Below are positions 1 through 8,240 of a stretch of DNA of 64,000 nt, one piece after another; within the stretch, counting starts at the first letter, position 1, and the number at the start of each line of letters is the position of its first letter. The position numbers and the translations under genes were made by a program. The notes under the pieces were generated by a model, which had not been told where the DNA came from, searched no databases, and saw only the letters and a program-made list of their open reading frames with translations. This DNA comes from an uncultured Prevotella sp. (GTDB lineage Bacteria; Bacteroidota; Bacteroidia; Bacteroidales; Bacteroidaceae): contig CAKQPF010000003.1 in NCBI GenBank assembly GCA_934256705.1, positions 41,883 to 105,882 on the forward strand. The letters run 5' to 3'.

Positions 1-24
1 ACTTTATTACCGTCACTTAGTCGC
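1..24 (-). repeat. End of an AGTGACGG-family repeat cut by the window edge
   Basis: Read on the minus strand this begins TAAGTGACGGTAATAAAGT, matching the left end of the 198-bp MITE-like element at 46732-46929. It directly abuts the stop codon of a gene tail at 17-19. The rest of the element, if any, lies outside the window. Confidence 0.45.
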
Positions 25-136
25 CCCAGAAGTCATAAGAACCATCTGGAAACTTCGGTATTTCTTCTTACTCTGTGCCTTCCGGAATCACTTCTTTTCC
101 TTTGGATAATGTCAAAATAGAGAGCCGGTTTTGAGG
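17..136 (-). pseudogene. Possible C-terminal gene remnant interrupted by a stop
   Basis: On the minus strand a frame reads ...LSKGKEVIPEGTE, stop, then EEIPKFPDGSYDFWGD, stop. The hydrophilic, acidic composition resembles an ordinary bacterial protein tail with one internal nonsense codon. No start codon or upstream part is present because a 22-bp repeat array begins at 141. The gene cannot be named. The terminal TAA overlaps the AGTGACGG repeat end. This could also be chance. Confidence 0.25.
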
Positions 137-140
137 TGGA

Positions 141-251
141 ATTGCAATAGCATAGATATTGCGAGGTAAAAGCATAGTTATTAGGAGGTAAAAGCATAGA
201 TATTGCAGGGTAAAAGCATAGATATTAGGACGCAAAAACTATGCTTTTGCA
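141..251. repeat. 22-bp repeat array, locus 1
   Basis: About five head-to-tail units with a strict 22-bp period. The core is GTAAAAGCATAGATATT followed by a variable G-rich tetramer or pentamer (for example gaggaggt, cagggt). The last unit has the variant core CAAAAACTATGCTTTTGC, which is nearly palindromic. It contains no ORF of note. It belongs to the same family as the arrays near 7.8, 19.5, 25.8, 43.1, 53.3 and 63.85 kb. Confidence 0.85.
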
Positions 252-432
252 ATGCATTGATAATGTGAATGTTACGAGATAGGGCAAAAACAGTGGGAAG
301 GCAATGGGGAAACGGTGGAAAAATGTGGCGGTTCTGCTTGCTCTGGGCACGGGATATTGCCCTGTGAGATGGGCACCACGCTGACGGAATGTCGAAGTGA
401 CTGCACGAGAAAAGTTAGCATATATATAAAGC

Positions 433-466
433 AAGCGTGCACTCTACTCACGTAGGGTGCACGCTT
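433..466 (-). terminator. Strong hairpin at the end of the 466-663 unit
   Basis: Perfect 10-bp arms AAGCGTGCAC and GTGCACGCTT, with a further CTAC/GTAG pairing inside. The stop codon of the minus-strand ORF 466-663 sits at its base. The T-tract on the minus strand is weak (gctttatat). Confidence 0.5.
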
Positions 467-663
467 TATTGTGTATTAGGTTGCAGTTTAGTAATCTTGA
501 GTTTTTTATTATAAAAACTGATTATAGACATAGTTCCATTCTCATTGAATGGGTTTTCAGAGTAATTTCTTAGTTTAAGCGGCACTTTCGCTGAAGTGCC
601 TTTCCTCTCTCTACTCCATGTTGCTGTATCCTTCATCGTTAGCACTCGGACTTGACAGAACAT
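466..663 (-). CDS. Small ORF of unknown function with its own promoter and terminator
   Basis: A 65-codon ORF, or 55 codons from the internal start MKDTATW. The product is basic and has no recognised domain. A -7 box TACCTTTGC lies at 728-736 on the minus strand. A stable hairpin begins exactly at the stop codon. This arrangement argues for a real short transcription unit, but it could equally be a non-coding RNA: the transcript contains an internal hairpin, GGCACTTCAGCGAAAGTGCC. Coding potential is not convincing from composition alone. Confidence 0.25.
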   Translation of the reverse strand: MFCQVRVLTMKDTATWSRERKGTSAKVPLKLRNYSENPFNENGTMSIISFYNKKLKITKLQPNTQ

Positions 664-727
664 ACTTCACGATTTCTTTTCGTTATGGGGTAGTATGCAG
701 AAGATGATTTGCTTCATCTTTCCGTGT

Positions 728-736
728 GCAAAGGTA
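728..736 (-). promoter_or_regulatory. -7 promoter box
   Basis: Minus-strand TACCTTTGC, a perfect Bacteroidota -7 element, lies 65 bp upstream of the ORF ending at 466. No TTTG is visible at the expected -33 position. Confidence 0.45.
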
Positions 737-840
737 CAACTAAAAATCTTATACTTCTTATCCAATCGTAAAATCATTGAGGAAAATCAGATAAAAGAAA
801 TGGATTTTCTTCAATTTTTTCCAGATTTTTCCAAAAATCA

Positions 841-875
841 TAAGAAATGTAACATGAAAAATGTTACATTTCTTA
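841..875. terminator. Perfect 15-bp inverted repeat
   Basis: Arms TAAGAAATGTAACAT and ATGTTACATTTCTTA are separated by GAAAA. On the minus strand it is followed by TGATTTTTGG, so it may terminate the pectate lyase transcript about 210 bp after its stop. A dimeric regulator site is the alternative. The rest of 664-1087 shows no convincing gene. Confidence 0.5.
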
Positions 876-1087
876 GATAAACGCTTGACTATGATGACGT
901 TGTATCGTTTTTACGATTTTCACTTCGGGGAAGGACCGAAAATTTGTCTCCAGACGCATATTTCCCTAATAAAAGATGCGGAATGCAGAATAGAAACAGG
1001 GAGATACACCGGCTTCTAATATCCGCGGGCAATGTGGCGGACATGGTGACAGAATGGTAAATGAACGACAGAAAATGAAATCTGCAC

Positions 1088-3745
1088 CTATTTATTCACC
1101 ATTTTCCTGCCGTTTCGTATCACAATGCCACGATAATCGGAGGTCACTCTCTGTCCGGAAAGGTTGTAGAGGGCAGGTGATGACTGCGCTGGAACGGTGG
1201 CAGGAAGGTCGATGATGCCGGTGGAAAGGTCGGAATAATGGATATTAAAGGTACGCACGAGTGAGACGCCATCATATTCCGCCTTCACCTTGAGAGAGGC
1301 AATACCCTCTGAAGATGCCGATGAAATGGCGATTTTTTGACCGGATATGCTTGCATTGTCACCCTCGACAAGGGAGAAAGACGCGGTGGAAGGATAGCCG
1401 GCAAAGTAAGGCATGAGGTCAATCTCTACGCTCTTGCCGAGAGAAACCTCGAAATGAGGCTGCGCCATCCAGTTGAGATAATCCTCAAGGGCGGTAAATC
1501 CGTCGCCGTCAGCATCGGTATTGTTGTCCGGCACGTTAGGATCCAGTCCGTTGAGACGCTCCCACCAGTCAGGCATACCATCCTTGTCCGTGTCGAAATC
1601 ATCGGGACGGGCAAGCTCTTCGATGGCAACATATCCCTCAGCATCCCATTCACGGTCTATAAGACCACGCTTGCCGGTCTTGCTTCCCACGGTGGAGGTG
1701 GTGCCATTATATGTCTCTGTGACCATTCTACGGTCGTGACTGTTGAGCAGAGGAAGGTTACAGCCCACGTCAGAGAGCACATTTCTGTAGGCTGCCTCAG
1801 CGGTTTCAATGACAGCCAGCGACTCAAAGAACGGCTTGTCATTCCATGGTTTCCACGTCAACTGCTGACCACCGGACAGTTCGTACTTATATGTCACATT
1901 CTCAGCATCCTGCGTTACAGTGCCATTGGTAGCCACCCGGACGTTACCACTGACGTAAGCGGCTTGCGAACCCTTGCCTGCGCCTTCAAACTGATGGCGC
2001 AAGAGGAGGGTCTGGGACGTGGCAGGACCCATCTTATAGTAATTGTTCACGAAGTTGAGTTCGTGCGTACCGCCGTCAGTAGCACGCTTTCCCCAGTTAT
2101 ACACCACATTATTGAATACGTCATGTGCTCCGTCATAGTAGCCGGAACCGTCGAGTCCACCGGACAAAGACCAGTTTCTTCCCTCGCAATGCGCCAGCAG
2201 ATTATGATGGAAAGAGCCGACTCCATAGCCCTGTCCGCTGCCTATTGTAGCGGCATAGCCGTGGCAAGTGCCAGAGGAATAGTTGGGATGGTCGGCACAG
2301 TTGAGCGCTTCTGAAATCATGGTGCGCTGCAGGGTGATGTTCTTTGCATTGCGTGAAGAGAAGCCTTCGTCAGTGGTCCAGGAGATAGAGCAGTGGTCCA
2401 GAATGGAATTATCATTGCCCGCCATGCCAATTCCGTCGAGTCCTTTGTTCTGTTCCACGGTGGAAGGACCGTCCTTTGTGCCGGCATAACCACGGTAAGA
2501 ACGGATGAAACGGGTGATTCCATCGGACGCAAAGCCGAGCGGAGCACCACGGAAAGTGATGCCTTCACCAGGCGCTGTCTGTCCTGCTACGGTGACATAA
2601 GGGTCAGAACAGGTAAGGCGACCCTTGAGAGTGATGTATCCGCAGACATCAAAGACGATGGTGCGAGGTCCCTTCACCTTGGTGATACCATAGCGGAACG
2701 TGCCTTCAGCAGGATTATCCACATCATCATCGAGGGAAGTGACATGATAGACGGTGCCGCCTCTGCCACCTATAGCATAGCGACCGTAGCCTTCAGCACC
2801 GGGAAAAGCGAGGTGACGAGGGCGGAAAGTCCACACATCGCCTTCATAGACATTATTGTCCTTGTCTATTTCATCCACTCTCCAGTAGTACGTATTGAGG
2901 GCGGAGAGGGCTGGAGTAACGGCTGATGTGGCAGTTGTCTCGGTCAAGACAGCCAGATTTTCAGGGTCGGAACCGAAGAGAATGCGATGCTTCACCGCAC
3001 TCGAACCGCCATTCCATGACAGTGTAGCCGTGCCTTTGTCGCAGTCGGCATGAGAATCGAGGTGGGCAGGAGATACGCATACAGCCTGAGTCTTGGGGTT
3101 GGGACGGTCGAAGATGAGGGCATTGACAGCCACATAATTATTTATATAGGATGCACCGGCTTTGGGATCAGAGGCGTATTCCACTGTTATTGTTTCGCCT
3201 TCACTGACAGAAAACTTCACATAAGACATTCCGGCATCGTCCAATCTCTGCGCTCTGATGGACTGCTTGACTCCATTTTGCACGGTTTCACCGTTGATTT
3301 TGACGCTGATATCGGGGTAACCAGGCGATGATATGCCGTCTGTGTTGTTGTGATATGCGGCAAGGGTGTGGGTGCCGGCAGAGAGTCCGGTGATGGTAAA
3401 CTTCACTCCCATCGGGGAAGAGGATGAAGCAGAGTAGTTGTTTCCGGCATCGAGGATGACAGGATAGACAGCATCAGAAATGAGTTTGCTGTGCTTTGTG
3501 ACGCCATCTTTCCACCAGTTGCAGTTGCAACCGTTGCCTGCAAAGCCGCTTCCTGTCACGGCTTCCACCTTGATGGTGACGCCGTCGAAGGACTTTGTCT
3601 GTGGGTTTGTCGTCCTTCCGAAGGACCATGACGTGAATCCATCCTCGGTGCTGATGTTTTCTTTGCCCGAGAGGTTGAAGTCGATTTTCTGTGCTTGGCT
3701 TGATAATGATGCCAATGCGAGGAGAGTAGTCAGTTTGTATTTCAT
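1088..3745 (-). CDS. Secreted multidomain pectate lyase (PL1 family)
   Basis: Predicted to cleave pectin or pectate by beta-elimination outside the cell. Residues 1-18 form a signal peptide. A carbohydrate-binding-like beta domain of about 200 residues follows, then a fibronectin-type-III-like segment (about 220-310, with the typical TYYWRVDEID). The parallel beta-helix catalytic domain starts at about 315 (AFPGAEGYGRYAIGGRGG) and runs to about 690. A calcium-binding aspartate-rich stretch (DTDKDGMPDWWE...DADGDGF) follows. The last 35 residues (YNLSGQRV...VIRNGRKMV) form a C-terminal motif shared with the BspA protein at 62370. At 885 residues it is longer than a bare PL1 enzyme because of these modules. 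It is not in an obvious polysaccharide-utilisation locus: there is no SusC/SusD pair nearby. Confidence 0.9.
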   Translation of the reverse strand: MKYKLTTLLALASLSSQAQKIDFNLSGKENISTEDGFTSWSFGRTTNPQTKSFDGVTIKVEAVTGSGFAGNGCNCNWWKDGVTKHSKLISDAVYPVILDAGNNYSASSSSPMGVKFTITGLSAGTHTLAAYHNNTDGISSPGYPDISVKINGETVQNGVKQSIRAQRLDDAGMSYVKFSVSEGETITVEYASDPKAGASYINNYVAVNALIFDRPNPKTQAVCVSPAHLDSHADCDKGTATLSWNGGSSAVKHRILFGSDPENLAVLTETTATSAVTPALSALNTYYWRVDEIDKDNNVYEGDVWTFRPRHLAFPGAEGYGRYAIGGRGGTVYHVTSLDDDVDNPAEGTFRYGITKVKGPRTIVFDVCGYITLKGRLTCSDPYVTVAGQTAPGEGITFRGAPLGFASDGITRFIRSYRGYAGTKDGPSTVEQNKGLDGIGMAGNDNSILDHCSISWTTDEGFSSRNAKNITLQRTMISEALNCADHPNYSSGTCHGYAATIGSGQGYGVGSFHHNLLAHCEGRNWSLSGGLDGSGYYDGAHDVFNNVVYNWGKRATDGGTHELNFVNNYYKMGPATSQTLLLRHQFEGAGKGSQAAYVSGNVRVATNGTVTQDAENVTYKYELSGGQQLTWKPWNDKPFFESLAVIETAEAAYRNVLSDVGCNLPLLNSHDRRMVTETYNGTTSTVGSKTGKRGLIDREWDAEGYVAIEELARPDDFDTDKDGMPDWWERLNGLDPNVPDNNTDADGDGFTALEDYLNWMAQPHFEVSLGKSVEIDLMPYFAGYPSTASFSLVEGDNASISGQKIAISSASSEGIASLKVKAEYDGVSLVRTFNIHYSDLSTGIIDLPATVPAQSSPALYNLSGQRVTSDYRGIVIRNGRKMVNK

Positions 3746-3784
3746 TTAGTTAGTATGTTTAATGTCTGTCTTAGGGGCGGGAAT

Positions 3785-3812
3785 CGGGCGGTAACGCGCC
3801 CGACACAGTGGC
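3785..3812 (+). repeat. REP-like hairpin (GTAACG loop), copy 1
   Basis: Stem CGGGCG/CGCCCG, loop GTAACG, tail ACACAGTGGC. It lies just upstream of the pectate lyase start. Confidence 0.8.
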
Positions 3813-3824
3813 TCTTCTTCTTTT

Positions 3825-3961
3825 TAGTGAAAAGTGAAAAGTGAAGAGTGAAAAGTGAAAAATCGCGCTGACGCGGATTGGATTGCTATCTTACATCATC
3901 GGTAACGCGCCCGACACAGTGGCTCTTCTTTAATGAAGAATGTAGAATGAAGAATGAAGAA
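3825..3961 (+). repeat. Heptad repeats and a second, damaged REP-like hairpin
   Basis: Five tandem heptamers of GTGAARA (3825-3864) end in ATCGCGCTGACGCGG. Next comes a REP-like copy at 3896-3922 with an intact 3' arm and tail but a ruined 5' arm. Then come TGAAGAA/TGTAGAA heptamers (3931-3961) followed by GGCTGACGCCGTTG. With copy 1 these fill the 308-bp gap between the two minus-strand genes. Confidence 0.75.
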
Positions 3962-4053
3962 TGGCTGACGCCGTTGGTATTCTCCACTACTATTCTTGGT
4001 ATTCTCACTTCTATTCTAATTCTGAGAACAACAAAGATGGGGACTGCTTTCCC

Positions 4054-5406
4054 TTATCCGAAGAAGAGATAGCATATCAAGATGGCGGCTATTACGCCGG
4101 CGAGGTCGGCAAGGAGGCCTGCTGTAACGGCGTGGCGGGTGTATTTGATGTTTACTGCACCGAAATAGACAGCGAGGATATAGAAGGTGGTGTCTGTGGA
4201 ACCCTGGAAGATACATGCCAATCTGCCCACGAAAGAGTCGGCTCCGAAGGTCTGCATGGTATCCACCATCATGCCTCTCGCACCGCTACCGGACAACGGT
4301 TTCATGATTGCTGTAGGGAGAGCATCGACGAAAGTGGTGTCGAAACCACAAGCGCTGACAGTCCATTTTGCGCCATCGATGACCATTTCCATAGCTCCCG
4401 AAGCACGAAAAACGCCGATTCCAACGAGGATTGCGACGAGATAAGGGATAATCTTCACCGCCGTCTGGAAACCATCCTTGGCACCTTCGATGAAGGCATC
4501 ATAGACATTAACCTTCTTTCGCACGCCAGCCACGATGAAACCGACGATTATCGTCATCAGAAGGATGGTGGCAACGGAGGTGCTGACCTTGTTCATCATC
4601 TCCGGATCCATCTGGGAGAAGCCCCATATTATGCCGCCAACGGCAAGGCAAGCGCCTCCAAGAGTGAGAATCATGGTGCGGTTGAAGAGGTTTATCTTCT
4701 GGTAAATGGCTGTGATTATGATTCCTGCGAGGGTGGCAACGAAGGTAGCAAGGAGGATAGGGATGAAGATATCTGTAGGCTGTTCGGCACCCATCTGCGC
4801 CCTGTAAGTCATTATACTGACCGGGATAATCGTCAGACCGGAGGTATTGAGCACGAGAAACATGATCATAGGATTGGATGCTGTGGCATTCTTTCTTGCT
4901 ATGACATCGTCTATTGCTTCGCCTTTTATCTTGCCAGAAGCGTCGGCTTGCTTGCGAAGGTCTTCATTTCCAGCCACATTGAGCTGCTGCATCTGCTCCA
5001 TAGCCTTCAGTCCGAGCGGCGTAGCAGCATTGTCGAGACCGAGCATATTGGCAGCTATATTCATGAAAATACTGCCTGTGACGGGGTGTCCCTTTGGGAT
5101 ATCCGGGAAAAGACGGGAGAAAACAGGAGTCAGCAGACGTGCAATCACATTCACTACTCCACCCTTTTCGCCTATCTTCATTATGCCGAGCCATAGCGAG
5201 AGCACTCCAGTCAGTCCGAGAGAAATCTCGAATGCCGTCTTGGAGGCATCGAAAGTAGAATTCATCATCGCCGGAAAAACGTCGAAATCGCCCATGAAGA
5301 CGAGCCTCACTACGGCAATGACGAAGGCTATAAGGAAAAAGGCTATCCAGATGTAATTGAGGACCATTGGCTTTATATTTATCTTAGTGAAAACGATTTC
5401 AATCAT
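4054..5406 (-). CDS. SpmA/SpmB-type nucleoside-recognition membrane protein
   Basis: A polytopic inner-membrane protein of 450 residues that joins SpmA-like (N-terminal) and SpmB-like (C-terminal) halves, each with a nucleoside-recognition 'gate' domain. This fusion is common in Bacteroidota, which do not sporulate; its substrate is unknown. Visible features are a GLTGVLSLWLGIMKIGEKGG segment in the first half and a GARGMMVDTMQTFG segment in the second. I start at the ATG at 5406 (MIEIVFTK). The longer frame to 5430 would translate a REP-like hairpin (5408-5436), so those extra eight residues are not likely to be real. The thioesterase gene lies 49 bp upstream, suggesting co-transcription. 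Confidence 0.85.
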   Translation of the reverse strand: MIEIVFTKINIKPMVLNYIWIAFFLIAFVIAVVRLVFMGDFDVFPAMMNSTFDASKTAFEISLGLTGVLSLWLGIMKIGEKGGVVNVIARLLTPVFSRLFPDIPKGHPVTGSIFMNIAANMLGLDNAATPLGLKAMEQMQQLNVAGNEDLRKQADASGKIKGEAIDDVIARKNATASNPMIMFLVLNTSGLTIIPVSIMTYRAQMGAEQPTDIFIPILLATFVATLAGIIITAIYQKINLFNRTMILTLGGACLAVGGIIWGFSQMDPEMMNKVSTSVATILLMTIIVGFIVAGVRKKVNVYDAFIEGAKDGFQTAVKIIPYLVAILVGIGVFRASGAMEMVIDGAKWTVSACGFDTTFVDALPTAIMKPLSGSGARGMMVDTMQTFGADSFVGRLACIFQGSTDTTFYILAVYFGAVNIKYTRHAVTAGLLADLAGVIAAILICYLFFG

Positions 5407-5407
5407 A

Positions 5408-5436
5408 TTGCCCGGTAACGCGGGCAACACAGTGGC
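5408..5436 (+). repeat. REP-like hairpin, copy 3
   Basis: Seven-base-pair stem TTGCCCG/CGGGCAA, loop GTAACG, tail CACAGTGGC. It lies between the SpmAB start codon and the thioesterase stop codon. Confidence 0.85.
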
Positions 5437-5454
5437 GGACTATCACTTTTCTAT

Positions 5455-5841
5455 CTAAAGGATAGCGTCATATTCCGGTGTGAAGGCGAGCTTGCCGTCA
5501 CGCAGACCTACGAGTTCCACCTTGGCACGAAGGCAGAGAGTGTGGTCGGAAGCACGGTATATGTCCTGCTTGAAGACGTAGCGTATGCCCTCTTTAGCCA
5601 CATTGAGGCAAGAAATCATCTCGTCATCGCAGCGCAACGGCACCTTGTATTGCAGTTCCATGCGAGCCACCACCACGTCAACACCCTTGGCATGAAGCTC
5701 CGCAAAACTGACATTACGGCTGTTGAGAAAGCGGTGGCGCGTATGCTCAAGATAGTGAAGGTAATTGGCATTGTTCACTATACCCTGTATATCACACTCA
5801 TAATCACGCACTTCCATGCGCGTTTCAAATTGGTATTCCAT
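5455..5841 (-). CDS. Hotdog-fold acyl-CoA thioesterase (YbgC/4HBT type)
   Basis: A 128-residue single hotdog domain expected to hydrolyse acyl-CoA thioesters in the cytoplasm. The N-terminal VRDYECDIQGIVNNANYLHY matches the family signature: an aspartate, then G-[IV]-[VN]-N-[AN]-x-Y, then the long helix with YLEHTRHRF. Length is typical of the family. It lies between DUF2851 (75 bp upstream) and SpmAB, all on the same strand, so a three-gene unit is plausible. The physiological substrate cannot be read from sequence. Confidence 0.85.
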   Translation of the reverse strand: MEYQFETRMEVRDYECDIQGIVNNANYLHYLEHTRHRFLNSRNVSFAELHAKGVDVVVARMELQYKVPLRCDDEMISCLNVAKEGIRYVFKQDIYRASDHTLCLRAKVELVGLRDGKLAFTPEYDAIL

Positions 5842-5915
5842 ATTTATAATCTATATTTTATCATGTTATCATTTGCTGAAACATCTATTATAGTGACGGC
5901 AAAAGGGAGCAAAGG

Positions 5916-7118
5916 CTATCCCGCCGCACCGTTTTTCCTGTAAGAGAGATACTCAAAGCCGAAGCGGCATCTGAGACATTCCTTCTTGTCACAGTATTCC
6001 TTCTTGAGCTGGATGAGCGCTTGCGAGTCGCCAGCCGTCTTAACTTCGAGACCACATTCACGCCACATCCTGACGATATTGTTGTCTTCAGCGTCGATTT
6101 CTTCGAGAAAGGCGAAGCTGCGTTCACACAGGTTCTCCTTGCTCTTTGTCCTTCCGTAGGCGAAAAGTATAGGAATGACGGTGTTGATGACCACCAGACT
6201 GAGCTTCGCTCCCTTCATCCCAAGCAGTTTTCCCACCGCCTTTACGTCCTCACAGTCAAGCAACCGGCTCAATCCGGTGCGCTGTTCGTGGAACATCCCT
6301 GCCAGTTGCATGAGCCTTACATGAGGGAAATTCTGCGGTCTTGTGCGCAGATAGCGCCACAGTGATGCGTCCATCTCCTGCAATCCGAACTTATGCTTGA
6401 GGTAAGCATACTCCTTCGCATACCTTTCCTCTACCCTATCCAGCAGTCCTGCCTGCCCTAAGAACATCGCTTCCAGCTGAAAGAGTTCGTTGCGGTGGTG
6501 TCCTGCCTTCGTGAGGTCCACATGGGAAGCCCACGTCTCGAATGCTTCGCCATTGATTCCAAAGCCGAAATTGCGTGCAAGAGTTTGGAAATAAGTCTTT
6601 TCCCACGACCTTCCGTTGAGCTCCAGCCGCTGCATTATCGCCTCGGTCTTCTGCTCCAGCCGCTCTATCTGCAAAGCGGAAATCCAGCTGTGGGTCTTTA
6701 TCGTCGGCAATTCGGGGATGCGTTCATAGCATGGAGGGTATCTGTCGGCATGGAGAAGGTGGTCGTAATCCGCCTTGAGATAGTCGGGAATGGCGAGCAC
6801 CATCTGCGCCGGAATGCGTCCGGAGGAAGTCATCACCTCCATATCATCGAGGCATACGACGTGCAGTATTACGTTATCGTAGGCTTTGTCGCTGTCGTGC
6901 CGGTGGCGATACCAGTCAGAAGCCTTGATGTGCATCTCCACATTGCCGACCCACTCCATTCCGTTGACCTTTATCTTCGCATTGAAGAAGTCAGGTCCGG
7001 CATGAGTCCTGTTGTAAATCCCCACATCGATTACCTCCACAGTGCGTCCGTCTGTGGTGGCAAGAGTGGCGAGCGGGTACAGCCGATGCTTCCAGGCATA
7101 GTGAAGAAGTTTCTCCAT
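5916..7118 (-). CDS. DUF2851 family protein
   Basis: A 400-residue cytoplasmic protein of the Bacteroidota-specific DUF2851 family, function unknown. Recognisable points are the N-terminal LLHYAWKHRLYPLATLATTDG, the central GPDFFNAKIKVNG...GNVEMHIKASDWYRHRHD segment, and the C-terminal cysteine cluster YCDKKECLRCRFG, which may bind a metal. I use the ATG at 7118 (MEKLLHYAW), where family members normally begin; the frame extends 23 codons further upstream without conserved content. It is the first gene of the minus-strand group with the thioesterase and SpmAB. Confidence 0.85.
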   Translation of the reverse strand: MEKLLHYAWKHRLYPLATLATTDGRTVEVIDVGIYNRTHAGPDFFNAKIKVNGMEWVGNVEMHIKASDWYRHRHDSDKAYDNVILHVVCLDDMEVMTSSGRIPAQMVLAIPDYLKADYDHLLHADRYPPCYERIPELPTIKTHSWISALQIERLEQKTEAIMQRLELNGRSWEKTYFQTLARNFGFGINGEAFETWASHVDLTKAGHHRNELFQLEAMFLGQAGLLDRVEERYAKEYAYLKHKFGLQEMDASLWRYLRTRPQNFPHVRLMQLAGMFHEQRTGLSRLLDCEDVKAVGKLLGMKGAKLSLVVINTVIPILFAYGRTKSKENLCERSFAFLEEIDAEDNNIVRMWRECGLEVKTAGDSQALIQLKKEYCDKKECLRCRFGFEYLSYRKNGAAG

Positions 7119-7273
7119 GACAGAGGTTTTAGGTTTTACTTCGTGGTGGAAATCATGCCCTATCCGTAGGGACATAATTACGTACAAAGGTAATAATACT
7201 TTGCAAAGTAAGCGTAATAGTATAGTTATTATTTATTAAAAAGAAGGAAAAACGTCATTTTCTTGGGCAAAAA

Positions 7274-7306
7274 TTTGGATAATTCACAAAAAAGCAGTAC
7301 TTTTGC
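7274..7306 (+). promoter_or_regulatory. Promoter of the tRNA-Met gene
   Basis: TTTG at 7274-7277, a 20-bp spacer, then TACTTTTGC at 7298-7306. Both Bacteroidota elements are perfect. Confidence 0.75.
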
Positions 7307-7384
7307 ACCCACAAAATCGAGTCGTACCCATTAAGGGACTAACTTCTGGCTTCCACATGAGGTTGTTCCGGGGCGACAAGGTTC

Positions 7385-7458
7385 GGGCTTTTAGCTCAGT
7401 TGGTTAGAGCAACAGACTCATAATCTGGAGGTCCTAGGTTCAAGCCCTAGATGGCCCA
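7385..7458 (+). tRNA. tRNA-Met (CAT anticodon)
   Basis: A 74-nt cloverleaf: acceptor GGGCTTT paired with ATGGCCC (with a G-T and a T-T position), D arm GCTC/GAGC, anticodon loop CTCATAA, and T arm CTAGG/CCTAG with loop TTCAAGC. CCA is not encoded. The CAT anticodon would also fit a lysidine-modified tRNA-Ile2. The body looks like elongator Met, but this was not scored. Confidence 0.9.
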
Positions 7459-7459
7459 C

Positions 7460-7486
7460 AAGCATCCTTTTCGGGATGCTTTTTTT
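7460..7486 (+). terminator. Intrinsic terminator of the tRNA
   Basis: Arms AAGCATCC/GGATGCTT followed by seven T residues, directly after the tRNA. Confidence 0.9.
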
Positions 7487-7570
7487 GTGCCATTTTGGGC
7501 TTTCACCTGCGGACCAAGGTCCTAAGGTTTCTTCCCTACGGTCAGAGGGTCTCCCTACGGTCAACAAATC

Positions 7571-7630
7571 TCAAGCCCTAGATGGCCCACAAGCATCCTT
7601 TTCAGGATGCTTTTTTTGTGCCCTTTTGGG
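7571..7630 (+). repeat. Duplicate of the tRNA-Met 3' end plus terminator
   Basis: This repeats 7440-7498 with only two or so changes: the T-loop onward, the acceptor 3' strand and the whole terminator, offset by 131 bp. No tRNA 5' half precedes it. The intervening 7499-7570 contains two CCCTACGGTCA repeats and no gene. Confidence 0.85.
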
Positions 7631-7737
7631 GGCTTCTTTCGCGAAATAAAACATCAATAAATAAAAACATATAAAAATATACATTCATTCATCTTTCCCT
7701 ACTACCTTGTTAACTTAGATAATGTCAAGGGATAAAA

Positions 7738-7985
7738 AACATGGGAAAAATGGAACAAAAGGGGAATGGGATTGATGCCGTTTTGCGATAAGTAAGATAT
7801 TGGGAGGTGAAAGCATAGATATTACGGTGTAAAAGCTATGTTATTGGGAGGTAAAAGCTATGATATTAGGCGGTAAAAGCTATGCTATTACATCCTATTG
7901 ACTGTCAAAGCTTTACAAAGGCGTTTTTCTTTGCGATTGAGAAACGGAGAAAATCGGAAAAACAGAACAATTTCCACAGACAGAC
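7738..7985. repeat. 22-bp repeat array, locus 2, with conserved flanks
   Basis: Four units at 7799-7891 with 22-bp period (core GTAAAAGCTATGATATTA). The left flank (AACAAAAGGGGAATGGGATT) and right flank (CGGAAAAACAGAACAATTTC) match the inverted flanks of the array at 53.3 kb, so the repeated element is about 250 bp. It lies in the 780-bp gene-free stretch after the tRNA. Confidence 0.85.
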
Positions 7986-8072
7986 AGAACGCGGGCTGAC
8001 AGTTCGGGGGTATGTGCTCTATGCCCTTTCCTGACGGGCAACTCGCTTATGGAAATCGAGACAGGTATATAT

Positions 8073-8172
8073 AAAAAAACAGTTTTGCTGTCTGTTGTCG
8101 TGGTAGTTCAGCTGGATGTGGCAATCGGCCAACAGTACAACTAAACGACCAAGACAACTGAACAGCAAAACT
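8073..8172 (-). terminator. Long imperfect stem-loop terminator of the lipoprotein gene
   Basis: Outer arms AGTTTTGCTG/CAGCAAAACT extend as an imperfect stem of roughly 40 nt per side. On the minus strand the stem is followed by CTGTTTTTTTATATATA. It lies 70 bp after the stop at 8241, so intrinsic termination is the simplest reading. Confidence 0.7.
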
Positions 8173-8240
8173 TAGTCAGAAATCAGTCTATGTCCTATCA
8201 AGGAGATGGTTGCCTTATTCACATAATGTGAAGTAACAAT

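Noticed and set aside
695..880. 61-residue plus-strand ORF
   Set aside because: It ends in a perfect palindrome, overlaps a minus-strand promoter and has no protein-like conservation signal.
1337..2314. 325-residue plus-strand ORF
   Set aside because: Antisense shadow of the pectate lyase gene.
3961..5196. 411-residue plus-strand ORF
   Set aside because: Antisense to the SpmA/SpmB gene; the translation is an H/D/E-rich mirror of membrane codons with no family match.
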